This document shows positions 1 to 6,655 of a stretch of DNA of 8,438 nucleotides, in pieces. Origin of the DNA: Chloroflexia bacterium (GTDB lineage Bacteria > Chloroflexota > Chloroflexia > Thermomicrobiales > UBA6265). Below the pieces are notes generated by a model that was given only the letters and a program-made list of their open reading frames with translations, was not told the DNA's origin and searched no databases. The stretch is from NCBI GenBank assembly GCA_013698305.1, contig JACCVC010000238.1:1-8438 (forward strand), given 5' to 3'. Position 1 is the first letter of the stretch, and every line of letters starts with the position of its first letter. The position numbers were made by a program, and so were the translations under genes.

Positions 1-123
1 GGTGTCTACCGTCGCCACGGCAAGCTCGATGGCGAGTGGAAGGACGTCGTCATCGTCGAATGCCTGATCGACGGCATGCCTGCCGACACCCAGCGATCAG
101 CCCGAAGCAATGGGCCAGTTTAA
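1..123 (+). CDS. C-terminal end of a probable GNAT-family N-acetyltransferase (5' partial)
   Basis: Frame 1 is open from the window edge to a TAA at 121-123, giving the last 40 residues of a protein whose start lies outside the window. The segment RRHGKLDGEWKDVVIVECLI resembles the final strand region of RimJ/RimL-type GNAT acetyltransferases, where an R-R-H...DG-x-x-x-D-V-V pattern closes the acetyl-CoA-binding fold; such enzymes transfer acetyl groups from acetyl-CoA to amines. The last 14 residues (PADTQRSARSNGPV) form a polar tail beyond the conserved fold. The gene converges on the DUF2298 gene with only 23 bases between the stop codons, and no terminator hairpin is visible there. The substrate cannot be inferred, and the family call rests on one short motif. 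Confidence 0.6.
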   Translation, partial: GVYRRHGKLDGEWKDVVIVECLIDGMPADTQRSARSNGPV

Positions 124-146
124 GCGCGGTTGTGGTTCACCTTACC

Positions 147-2453
147 CTACGAATCCGATTCGTCGCGGCGCAGGATACGCACGCCGTCCTCGCTGAAGGT
201 CTCGGTCCAACCGGGACCGGGGAACTCCGGCGATGTTGTTTCCGGGAACGGCCCGGGGGCGCAATCGGGACTTTCCACCAGACCGATACCCTGGGTTTCC
301 GTGTTCCCGATGAAGATCAGGCTGACACCGTACTCGTCGAGCAGTTCGTCGGTGGGCCGGGCATACAGGTCGCGGACCGCCTGCACCCGCTCCGGGAACT
401 GGCTCAAAATGTCGTCGTCGCCCAAATGCCATTGGCGCTCGTGACCGGTCCAGCCGATGATCGCCGGCACGCCGGATGCCGCCGAGGGCCGACCGATCAC
501 CGAGTACCACTCGCACCCCCCCGCGGCCAGGATGACGTCATCGGATGATCCGTTGTCCCATAGCCATTGCAATGCGTTGTACGTCGCGGGATCGCTCTCC
601 TTCAGGAACGCCAGGCCGTCGACGCCTTCCCAGTTGGCGTCCGGGTTTCTTGTGGCGAGCCACTGGCTCCCGGCCACGACAGGATAGGCGAGGCCGCCGA
701 CCACGATCGCGATGGTGGCGAGGGCGACGAGAACCTGGCCGGCGCGCCACCGGCGCGACCGTCGCCAGAGCAGAATCAGCGCCAGTGATGTCGCTACAGC
801 GGAGAGAATCCACACCTGCAAATAGATCTTGAAGACGGTGTTCATCCGCACGCCGTAGATGTCGAGTAGAAAGAAGAACTCGGGGATCAGCGTCAACAGG
901 AATGCCAGGGTCGCGAGGGCGGTTGCGATGACACCAAGCGTGAGGTTGGTGGAACGCAGCAAGGCGGCGAAGCCCGCGAGCGCCGGTAGCCCCAGCATGA
1001 TCACGAGCGGCGCGGGCAGCAGCAGGCCAATCAGAACCAGGATCACTCCGGATACCCAGGAGAGGCGCGTGACCAGCGGGTCCGGCGCGACCTCACGGTG
1101 CGCGAACATCTCGGTGATGATCAAGACCACCATAACCGGATAGAAGAAACCGAAGATGGAGAGGTACTCGACCGGTGACGTCCGCTCCAGAGAGTAGGCC
1201 GCGACGGACGCAAGCACCCCGCCCAATACGGGGATGCCCTCTACCCAATCGGGGAACGCTGATCCGGACGTGTTGACCGATGTCTCGAATTCCAGGATGA
1301 ACGGAAACCAGGCGACGATGCCCGAGACCAGGACGGTCAGGATTGCGATAATCCGGCTTCCCAGGGTGTGGAACGCCGGGGAGACCAGGATCGCGCCAGC
1401 GATGACGACGAACCAGGTCGGGAAGTCCCAGGAGTTGATTGCGTAGAGGGCCACGACCGAGATTCCCGCCACCGCCAGCCGGAGCCAGCGGGTCGGCCCG
1501 TGGTCGTCGCGGGGCAGGCTGGCGAACAACCATGCGAAGGCCAGCGCGAGGATGGTGAACGGGATCGCTATCAGGTGGGGGTGCAGGTCCGCCAACAGGA
1601 AGCTGAACGCGGGAAACTCGCTGATCGGGTGCGACGCGTTAGGGTCGGGCGAGTCCATGATGACGCGCGAGGCGTTCCAGAAGATGCCGTCGAATGCCCA
1701 CAGCGACCATTGGCCAGAGGCGTCTTCGATCACCTTCACCGCGGTCCAGGGGTTGCCGATGAGGACGACCATGACTCCGGCAATCACCCCGCCGACACGC
1801 GCCGCCGTTGCTCTGGTGAAGCGCGACAGAATGTTGGCGACCGTGCCGATGGTCGCGACGACGGTCATGGCAAAGGTAGACGCCAGCGCCAAATTGAAGG
1901 CGACCGCCGGATTGGTGTCGATCATGTTGGCGGGGGCGGCCCAGATCACGTAACCGAGATAGTAGTAGTTGATCGTTTCGCCGCTTAACCAGGCGTCCAA
2001 CGGGGGCATTGAGTCGGCACGCATGGTGGAAGCGAGCATCATCAGGTCCGAGGGCTTTTCCTGATCGACCGAGAGCGGGCCAGTGACCGACGGGGCAAAG
2101 CCGTGCAGCCAGACGTAGGCGCAGAACAACGCGAGATAGGCGGCCTCCGCCGCGGCGAGGTGCAGGAGCGAGGCGCGTTTGAGCATGCCCGCGCGGAGGC
2201 CGATCGCCCATGAGACGAGGGCGAAAAGCGCGAGCGCGACCCAGAGCGTGCGGCGGTCGAACGGGACCAAGCCATCGCCGAGGCTGGCCAGGAACCAGAC
2301 TGGCCAGATGAAGAGCAGGGCCGAGAGCGGTCGAACGATGCTGGCGCCGCGGTCGGTGACTGATGCGAAGAGGAGCATCACCAGGGGGGCAAGGGCGAGC
2401 GCGATGAGCGTGGTGGTGAGGTACCACGTCAGGGTGGGTTCGAACCAGTCCAC
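147..2453 (-). CDS. DUF2298 (Chlor_Arch_YYY family) polytopic membrane protein
   Basis: A 768-residue protein, very hydrophobic from about residue 10 to 595 with roughly 14 or more membrane segments, followed by a soluble C-terminal part (about 597-768). It carries the hallmarks of the DUF2298/Chlor_Arch_YYY family: SGETINYYYLGY (157-168, the YYY motif), DLHPHL (289-294), RMNTVFKIYLQVW (536-548) and GWTGHERQWH in the C-terminal domain (667-676). Family knowledge relates these proteins to GT-C-type membrane glycosyltransferases, with an extracytoplasmic active site using lipid-linked sugars, but no reaction is established; this is a homology-level inference. The GTG start at 2451-2453 is preceded by GAGGA nine bases upstream and begins just before the first membrane segment. 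It lies 130 bases downstream of the response regulator on the same strand, so it may be read from its own promoter. Length is complete for the family and no frame damage is seen. Family assignment is firm; function is unknown. Confidence 0.93.
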   Translation of the reverse strand: MDWFEPTLTWYLTTTLIALALAPLVMLLFASVTDRGASIVRPLSALLFIWPVWFLASLGDGLVPFDRRTLWVALALFALVSWAIGLRAGMLKRASLLHLAAAEAAYLALFCAYVWLHGFAPSVTGPLSVDQEKPSDLMMLASTMRADSMPPLDAWLSGETINYYYLGYVIWAAPANMIDTNPAVAFNLALASTFAMTVVATIGTVANILSRFTRATAARVGGVIAGVMVVLIGNPWTAVKVIEDASGQWSLWAFDGIFWNASRVIMDSPDPNASHPISEFPAFSFLLADLHPHLIAIPFTILALAFAWLFASLPRDDHGPTRWLRLAVAGISVVALYAINSWDFPTWFVVIAGAILVSPAFHTLGSRIIAILTVLVSGIVAWFPFILEFETSVNTSGSAFPDWVEGIPVLGGVLASVAAYSLERTSPVEYLSIFGFFYPVMVVLIITEMFAHREVAPDPLVTRLSWVSGVILVLIGLLLPAPLVIMLGLPALAGFAALLRSTNLTLGVIATALATLAFLLTLIPEFFFLLDIYGVRMNTVFKIYLQVWILSAVATSLALILLWRRSRRWRAGQVLVALATIAIVVGGLAYPVVAGSQWLATRNPDANWEGVDGLAFLKESDPATYNALQWLWDNGSSDDVILAAGGCEWYSVIGRPSAASGVPAIIGWTGHERQWHLGDDDILSQFPERVQAVRDLYARPTDELLDEYGVSLIFIGNTETQGIGLVESPDCAPGPFPETTSPEFPGPGWTETFSEDGVRILRRDESDS

Positions 2454-2583
2454 AGGCGATTATCCTCGGTCGGGGGCGGGGTTGGATCAGAGGACGGCAC
2501 ATGCCGCACACCGGACAATGCTACCGCAGGCGGAGGCAGTCAGCGCCCACCCGGACACCTCGGTCCAGGACTACGCGATTGCG
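2454..2583 (-). other. Intergenic gap with inverted repeat, between response regulator and DUF2298 gene
   Basis: These 130 bases contain no credible gene. They hold a near-perfect 12-base inverted repeat at 2495-2506 (CGGCA, CA, TGCCG), centred about 47 bases upstream of the DUF2298 GTG, and a smaller one at 2524-2533 (CCGC, AG, GCGG). On the minus strand a TTGTCC-like -35 precedes the first repeat, but no good -10 follows at normal spacing, so no promoter is called. A weak stem around 2550-2567 lacks a T-run and is not a convincing terminator for the response regulator. The repeat at 2495-2506 could be an operator; this is inference from position and symmetry only. Confidence 0.3.
2463..2467 (-). 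promoter_or_regulatory. Ribosome binding site supporting the GTG start of the DUF2298 gene
   Basis: The minus strand reads GAGGA, then nine bases, then GTG at 2453. No in-frame ATG sits near this point ahead of the first membrane segment, so this site supports the GTG start. Confidence 0.55.
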
Positions 2584-3219
2584 CTAGATCAATCCCCGGC
2601 GGATGGATTCGGCGACGGCGTGGGCACGGTCGTTGACTTCCAACTTCTGGAAAATGGACTGCAATCGCTTCTTGATGGCGATCTCGCTGCGGTTCATGGC
2701 GACACCGATCTCGCGATTGGTCGCTCCCTGGCTGGCGCGGAGCAGGATGGCGAGGTCGTCCGTGCTGAGATCGGCGTCACGCACCGTCTTCTCGCGAGCG
2801 AGACCGCCGAACTCCTGGAGCACCCCGTCGAGCAGCTCCGGGCTGAGCTGGCGTCGGCCCCGGGCTGCCAGCCGGATGGAGTCGATCAATTCGGCGGAAG
2901 GGGTGTTCTTGAGCAGATAGCCGTCGGCGCCCGCCTCGAGCGCCTGGCGCACATAGGCCTGGTCGCCGTAGGAGGTGAGGACGATGATCGCGCCGGGAAA
3001 GTCCTGTTGGCGCAGGCGGCGGGCGGCCTGAATGCCGTTTGCGCCGGGCATGCGCAGATCGAGCAACACGACATCGGGGGAAAGCTTCCGAGCCTGTTCC
3101 AGGGCGGAGGCGGTATCGTGCGCCTCTCCGGCGATGTCGATGTCCCCGGCGGCTTCAAGCAGCTTTCGCAGTCCTTCGATCACCATCTGATGGTCATCGA
3201 CAAGCATTACTGATATCAC
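2584..3219 (-). CDS. NarL/LuxR-type response regulator
   Basis: A 211-residue two-component regulator. The receiver domain (about 2-120) has all the canonical residues: acidic pair D8-D9, phospho-acceptor D54 in VVLLDLRMPG, T82 and K104 in YLLKN. A LuxR/GerE-type helix-turn-helix follows (about 151-211) with ATNREIG in the scaffold helix and QKLEVNDRAHAV at the end. The recognition-helix region reads RSEIAIKKRLQSIF where the family usually has S-x-x-T-V-K-x-H, and the usual LTxRE opening is LSTDD, so DNA contacts may differ from textbook NarL proteins. The start is GTG at 3217-3219, giving the standard opening MISVMLVDDH; the upstream ribosome site is weak (GGGA about 10 bases away). An internal ATG four codons later would cut into the first strand. 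It sits 16 bases after the kinase stop, so both are surely co-transcribed and this is its cognate partner. Targets are unknown. Confidence 0.95.
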   Translation of the reverse strand: MISVMLVDDHQMVIEGLRKLLEAAGDIDIAGEAHDTASALEQARKLSPDVVLLDLRMPGANGIQAARRLRQQDFPGAIIVLTSYGDQAYVRQALEAGADGYLLKNTPSAELIDSIRLAARGRRQLSPELLDGVLQEFGGLAREKTVRDADLSTDDLAILLRASQGATNREIGVAMNRSEIAIKKRLQSIFQKLEVNDRAHAVAESIRRGLI

Positions 3220-3235
3220 GGTGTGGAGTTCCCGA

Positions 3236-5188
3236 TCAGATTACGTCGTTGGCGTTCGACCCTGGCGCGTTGAGCGGAGAGTCCTGCGCGGAGTCGTGAC
3301 GCCCGTTGCTCTGTAGCATCATACTCTCCAGCACTTCGTCGGACATCACATCGCCCGAGTTCGGTCGCTCGATCACAATGGCGGTGCCTCCACCAGGCTT
3401 GCTGACGATCGTGAAGGTCGCTCCGATCGACTCTGCTCGCTCCCGCATGCTGAGAAGCCCCAGCGATGTCGGCCGAACGGCCAGGGATGGGTCGAAGCCG
3501 GCGCCGTTGTCGCGAATGGTCACCCGCAACAGGTCATCAGAGGTGTCGAGCCGTACCACTGCCTCGTCGGCCCCCGCGTGGCGAAGGACGTTGTGGAGCG
3601 ATTCCTGGACGATGCGATAGATGCCAAGGCGCACTTCCGGAGTGAGGCTAGGAGGTTCGCCAGCCATTTCCAGACGGCAGGAAAGACCGGTGCGCTGAAT
3701 GGTCTGCGCATAGGCCTCGATCGCGGCGACGACGCCGAGATCGTCGAGGTCGGGTGGGCGCAGCTCGAAGATCACGTCGTGCAATTCTCCGCCCGCTCGT
3801 TCCAGCAACTCACTTATCGAGCCGAGCGACGAATCGCGTTCGTCATCCGGTGTCGAGCCGTTAGTCATCTGCAGGGCACGCGTCTGGTAAAGGGCGCCGG
3901 TGATGAGCGGGGACACGGCGTCGTGGATATCACTGGCGATGCGGCGGCGTTCGTCCTCCTGAAGCCGATTGGTCCGGCGCAGGAGATCCCGCATTTGCTC
4001 GGCCTGGCGCTCGCGGTCGTGCCGACCCTCCTCAAGCACTGCCACCTGGGCGTTCATCTGGTGGGCCATTTCTGCGAAGTGCAGCCCGAGGGAGCGAATC
4101 TCTCCACTTCCCTGTGCAACGACCGGGCCACGAAGCCTGCCCTGGTGTAACGCCTGGGCCTGCGCGGCGAGCGTTCGCAATGGACGGGCGGTCAGCTCAC
4201 CGAGCACGACCGCCATCGCGGTGATGACGGTTACGGCGAGCGCAAAAACAATCAGCACTTCCGGTGTGGAGAGACCCTGGAAGATCGACGGGTCAGGTTG
4301 CGTGACGATGATGACCCAATCGACGCCTTCATATCCTAGTGGCATGGCGACGGCGATGCGATCCGTACCGTTCGGGCCGGTGTAGCTGAACTGATTGAAC
4401 TCCCCATCGAGGGCAAGCTCGATCTGCGTTTGCTTGTCAGTGATGAAGCCGGACCCGGTGGGATTGATGCCGCTGGTGGCGTACAGCAGCTCGCCTCTGC
4501 TGACGATGGCGATTTCTGATTGGCCACGACTGCCTGGGAGAGTCCATTGCGCCAGGCGCTCGACCTGTAACACCGCGCCAACGACGCCTATGGTCTGTCC
4601 AGGCGGCTGCGTCGCCTGCTCGCCTTCCGTGACCTGGTCACCTGATGGCGAAGTTTCGCTTGGAGCGTCGCTGTCATCGTCGGTCGCCTCGGTTTCGGTC
4701 GTCGAGACGGTCGTGACGGGCACCATCAGGACGATCGCGTTGACGTCGGAGTCGAGGGGAATCCGCTGGGAAATGGTGAATTCGCCCTGGGATATCGTCG
4801 CAATGGCCTGGTCCGCGATGCTGTCCAGCAGGAGCGCGGGGTCGGTGCCTGAACTGTTGACGATACTCCGCTCAGCGTCGAGCAGGAAGATACCGGAAAG
4901 CTCCTGGCGGACTGAGCGAGCTTCGCCAAGCGCATTTCCAGCGTCCTCGGAGTCAAGGCCGACGATATCAGGGAGTTGAGCCAGACCCTGCATCGCGTCA
5001 ACGTTATTGTCGATGAATGAACTGACAGATCGGCTGGTCTGGCTGGCCAGGGTGGTCTGATAGGCGATTGTCTGCTCGACGCTCCGATCGCGGCTGCGAT
5101 CGAGATAGTATCCGACCACTGCCGTGAGCGGGATCAGGCAGGCGAACGCGAAGAGCAGAAAGCGGGTTCGGAGAGACCAGTTTGGCAT
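3236..5188 (-). CDS. Membrane sensor histidine kinase (Cache-like sensor, HAMP-like, HisKA_3, HATPase)
   Basis: From the chosen ATG (5186-5188) the protein has 650 residues. In order: transmembrane helix 1 (about 9-28); extracytoplasmic sensor (29-309) ending in WVIIVTQPDPSIF, a pattern typical of dCache domains; transmembrane helix 2 (310-330); HAMP-like region with P-L-R-T-L (331-384) and a charged linker; HisKA_3 dimerisation/phosphoacceptor region with DERRRIASDIHD, phospho-accepting H422; HATPase_c with N-box ESLHNVLRHA (N533), G1 box DNGAGFD (560-566), GLLSMRERA and GGGTA. A 42-residue polar tail follows. The open frame extends 33 codons upstream to 5287, but that extension is polar with no family resemblance, while ATG 5188 has AAGG nine bases upstream and places the membrane helix normally near the N-terminus. 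A S/T/D/E-rich stretch (about 159-199) interrupts the sensor. It autophosphorylates and passes phosphate to the regulator encoded 16 bases downstream. The ligand is unknown. Confidence 0.93.
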   Translation of the reverse strand: MPNWSLRTRFLLFAFACLIPLTAVVGYYLDRSRDRSVEQTIAYQTTLASQTSRSVSSFIDNNVDAMQGLAQLPDIVGLDSEDAGNALGEARSVRQELSGIFLLDAERSIVNSSGTDPALLLDSIADQAIATISQGEFTISQRIPLDSDVNAIVLMVPVTTVSTTETEATDDDSDAPSETSPSGDQVTEGEQATQPPGQTIGVVGAVLQVERLAQWTLPGSRGQSEIAIVSRGELLYATSGINPTGSGFITDKQTQIELALDGEFNQFSYTGPNGTDRIAVAMPLGYEGVDWVIIVTQPDPSIFQGLSTPEVLIVFALAVTVITAMAVVLGELTARPLRTLAAQAQALHQGRLRGPVVAQGSGEIRSLGLHFAEMAHQMNAQVAVLEEGRHDRERQAEQMRDLLRRTNRLQEDERRRIASDIHDAVSPLITGALYQTRALQMTNGSTPDDERDSSLGSISELLERAGGELHDVIFELRPPDLDDLGVVAAIEAYAQTIQRTGLSCRLEMAGEPPSLTPEVRLGIYRIVQESLHNVLRHAGADEAVVRLDTSDDLLRVTIRDNGAGFDPSLAVRPTSLGLLSMRERAESIGATFTIVSKPGGGTAIVIERPNSGDVMSDEVLESMMLQSNGRHDSAQDSPLNAPGSNANDVI

Positions 5189-5196
5189 TCGATCAG

Positions 5197-5201
5197 ACCT
5201 T
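5197..5201 (-). promoter_or_regulatory. Ribosome binding site that decides the kinase start
   Basis: The minus strand reads AAGGT, with the AAGG core nine bases from ATG 5188. The upstream alternative start at 5287 has no comparable site, so this favours the 650-residue form. Confidence 0.5.
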
Positions 5202-5308
5202 GCGCCATCCTGGTTGGGATTGGCGTAGATGACACCGCGGGGCGAAGATGAGTTTGCTGCCCGTCTGGACAGCCAGATCCTGCACAATGAATGGTGAACA
5301 TGCGGACG

Positions 5309-5319
5309 TGGTCATACCA
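5309..5319. promoter_or_regulatory. Possible GntR (FadR-type) operator, palindrome TGGT-CAT-ACCA
   Basis: The 11-base element TGGTCATACCA is a perfect inverted repeat of TGGT around a 3-base spacer. It matches the TGGT-N3-ACCA core of FadR-type GntR operators. It lies 121 bases upstream of the kinase ATG. The match is short and could occur by chance; no GntR gene is present in the window. Confidence 0.3.
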
Positions 5320-5362
5320 ACGATGGGCGGGCGGTTGGGAACGCAGGCACACCGTCATGCCG

Positions 5363-5371
5363 AGCATAGCA
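5363..5371 (-). promoter_or_regulatory. Possible extended -10 element for the kinase operon
   Basis: The minus strand reads TGCTATGCT, an extended -10 pattern (TGn followed by TATGCT), about 175 bases upstream of the kinase ATG. No good -35 lies 17 bases further up. A TTGAAC at 5399-5404 pairs instead with a TATTTC at 5378-5383 at a short 15-base spacing, so the exact promoter is uncertain. Confidence 0.2.
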
Positions 5372-5430
5372 GGAGCGGAAATACGACCGGCGCGACATGT
5401 TCAAAGTATCCCACCTTCGGTGTTTCAGCG

Positions 5431-5440
5431 TGGTATACAA
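5431..5440 (+). promoter_or_regulatory. Possible GntR operator or extended -10 upstream of the oxidoreductase
   Basis: TGGTATACAA fits the TnGTATACnA symmetry of GntR/FadR-type operators and, read on the plus strand, also an extended -10 (TGG followed by TATACA). It lies about 92 bases upstream of the oxidoreductase ATG. No clear -35 is seen. If both readings hold, a bound repressor would block the promoter directly. This is inferred from a short match. Confidence 0.3.
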
Positions 5441-5520
5441 GCGAACCCATACGGGTATCCGTTAGAGGGCAATCATGTGGTCAGGCTCCCTTCTTTGGGG
5501 AACGCTGAAAGCAGCAGGAC

Positions 5521-5525
5521 AGGAG
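5521..5525 (+). promoter_or_regulatory. Strong ribosome binding site of the oxidoreductase gene
   Basis: AGGAG lies seven bases ahead of ATG 5533. This is the best Shine-Dalgarno match in the window, and it fixes the start at the first residues of the FAD-binding strand. Confidence 0.8.
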
Positions 5526-5532
5526 TGGAACA

Positions 5533-6651
5533 ATGACGCGGACGATGGTGGTTGGTGGCGGAATCGTGGGCGCTAGCGCGGCATTTCGGATGGCGGATTC
5601 GGGCAACGAAGTCGTCCTGGTGGATAAGCACGATCCGGGCCACGCGACGGCGGCTGGCGCGGGAATCATCGCGCCGGGCACGAGCATGAGAACGCTGCCG
5701 GCATTTTACCCGTTCGCCGCCGATGCCGTTCGCTACTATCCCGAGCTGGTGGCGCGGTTGGCGGAACTGGGCGCCGGCGACACACGCTACGACGTCGTGG
5801 GCAAGTTGTTCGTGGCGACAAATAACGAAGAGTTCGAGCGGCTACCCGCGATCCAGCAAATGATGGAGCAGCGCCGTCAGGAGGGCATGCCGAACCTGGG
5901 CGCGACGCGAATGGTCTCCGCGGAGGAGGCGCGGTCGATGTTCCCCGCGCTGGGCGAAGTTGCGGGGGCCATCCACGTGCCGGAGGCCGCTCGGGTTGAT
6001 GGCGGCTCAGTCCGGGACGCGATGGTGGCGGGGGCAAGAACGCTCGGAGCGACGATCCTCCAGGGAAACGCTCGATTGTTGCGAGCAGCCGATGACGGCG
6101 CGGTGATCGAGGTCGAGGGGACCACGCACTCAGTCGATCGGGTGATCGTTGCGGCGGGGTCGTGGACCAACACGTTTCTGGAGCCGATTGGCGTCAGCGT
6201 ACACGTTGCTCCACAAAAAGGGCAGATCATGCACATCGAAATGGGCGAAACGGATACGTCGCGCTGGCCGATCATCGGGACGTTTGGCGATCAATACATT
6301 CTCACCTTTGGGCCGAATCGGGTGGTATGCGGCGCGACCCGCGAGACCGGCTCTGGCTACGACCTGCGCACCACGCCGGGCGGTCTGCAGTCGGTGACGA
6401 ATGCCGCGCTGCGAGTCGCGCCGGGGCTGGCGAACGGCACGGTTGAGGAAGTTCGCGTCGGGTTGCGGCCATTGTCTGACGATGGGCTGCCGTTCATTGG
6501 CGAGGTCGAGGGGCATGGTTCGGTAGTCGTGGCAACGGGACATGGGCCATCGGGATTGCAGCTGGGTCCGTGGTCCGGTGCGATCGCCGCCGAGTTGGCC
6601 CTTGGCAGGCAGCCGTCGTCCGACATCTCCGCGTTTCGTCCTGGGAGATAG
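5533..6651 (+). CDS. FAD-dependent oxidoreductase of the DAO family (DadA / glycine-oxidase-like)
   Basis: A 372-residue flavoprotein. The N-terminus has the dinucleotide-binding fingerprint VVGGGIVGASAA (G8, G10, G13) with acidic D31 at the end of strand 2 to hold the FAD ribose, then GHATAAGAGIIAPG (36-49), also typical of the DAO family. The second FAD-contact strand reads VIVAAGSWT (204-212). The C-terminus shows VGLRPLSDDGLPFIG (309-323) and ATGHGPSGLQLGP (334-346), the closing FAD/substrate motifs of DadA, glycine oxidase and sarcosine oxidase relatives. Such enzymes oxidise the C-N bond of amino acids or secondary amines, giving an imine that hydrolyses to a keto acid plus ammonia. The length is close to glycine oxidase (ThiO) and shorter than DadA, but no thiamine genes are adjacent, so ThiO is not called. 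No signal peptide is seen, so it is probably cytoplasmic. It is first in a two-gene operon with the PLP enzyme four bases downstream. Family is firm; substrate is unknown. Confidence 0.93.
   Translation: MTRTMVVGGGIVGASAAFRMADSGNEVVLVDKHDPGHATAAGAGIIAPGTSMRTLPAFYPFAADAVRYYPELVARLAELGAGDTRYDVVGKLFVATNNEEFERLPAIQQMMEQRRQEGMPNLGATRMVSAEEARSMFPALGEVAGAIHVPEAARVDGGSVRDAMVAGARTLGATILQGNARLLRAADDGAVIEVEGTTHSVDRVIVAAGSWTNTFLEPIGVSVHVAPQKGQIMHIEMGETDTSRWPIIGTFGDQYILTFGPNRVVCGATRETGSGYDLRTTPGGLQSVTNAALRVAPGLANGTVEEVRVGLRPLSDDGLPFIGEVEGHGSVVVATGHGPSGLQLGPWSGAIAAELALGRQPSSDISAFRPGR
6643..6648 (+). promoter_or_regulatory. Ribosome binding site that decides the PLP-enzyme start
   Basis: GGGAGA overlaps the last codons of the oxidoreductase gene and sits seven bases ahead of ATG 6656. 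The frame is open further up to ATG 6542, but that start is deep inside the oxidoreductase gene, has no such site, and adds 38 residues unlike the family. Confidence 0.7.
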
Positions 6652-6655
6652 TCAC

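Larger units (their letters stand above)
5189..5532. promoter_or_regulatory. Divergent intergenic regulatory region (kinase operon / oxidoreductase operon)
   Basis: This 344-base gap separates the divergently read kinase and oxidoreductase genes, so it should carry promoters for both. It has lower GC than the flanking genes in parts. It holds two short palindromes of the FadR/GntR operator type (5309-5319 and 5431-5440), an extended -10-like element for the kinase (5363-5371, minus), and a CGG-GTAT-CCG element at 5452-5461 whose centre lies 21 bases from that of the 5431-5440 site. Open frames within it, such as one ending in TGA at 5534-5536, use codons unlike the neighbouring genes (ATA, TTA, AGG) and lack ribosome sites, so I see no gene here. 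No known riboswitch fold was recognised. Confidence 0.6.

Noticed and set aside
2550..2567. A possible terminator hairpin after the response regulator
   Set aside because: The stem is short with a bulge and has no T-run on the minus strand.
2179..3213. A 344-codon plus-strand open frame spanning the response regulator and the DUF2298 5' end
   Set aside because: It is antisense to two supported genes, crosses their intergenic gap, and has no family resemblance; long antisense frames are common in GC-rich DNA.
5189..5287. A 33-residue N-terminal extension of the kinase
   Set aside because: The extension is polar and unlike kinase N-termini, whereas ATG 5188 has a ribosome site and sets the first membrane helix in the usual place.
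5291..5536. An 81-codon plus-strand frame whose TGA overlaps the oxidoreductase ATG, suggesting a coupled leader gene
   Set aside because: It lacks a ribosome site at its ATG, uses codons unlike its neighbours, and shows no domain. The overlap with ATG is best explained by chance, though a conserved leader peptide in relatives would reopen this.
5533..6651. Naming the oxidoreductase ThiO (glycine oxidase of thiamine synthesis)
   Set aside because: The length fits, but there are no thiS, thiG or other thiamine genes next to it, and the DAO motifs are shared by many enzymes.
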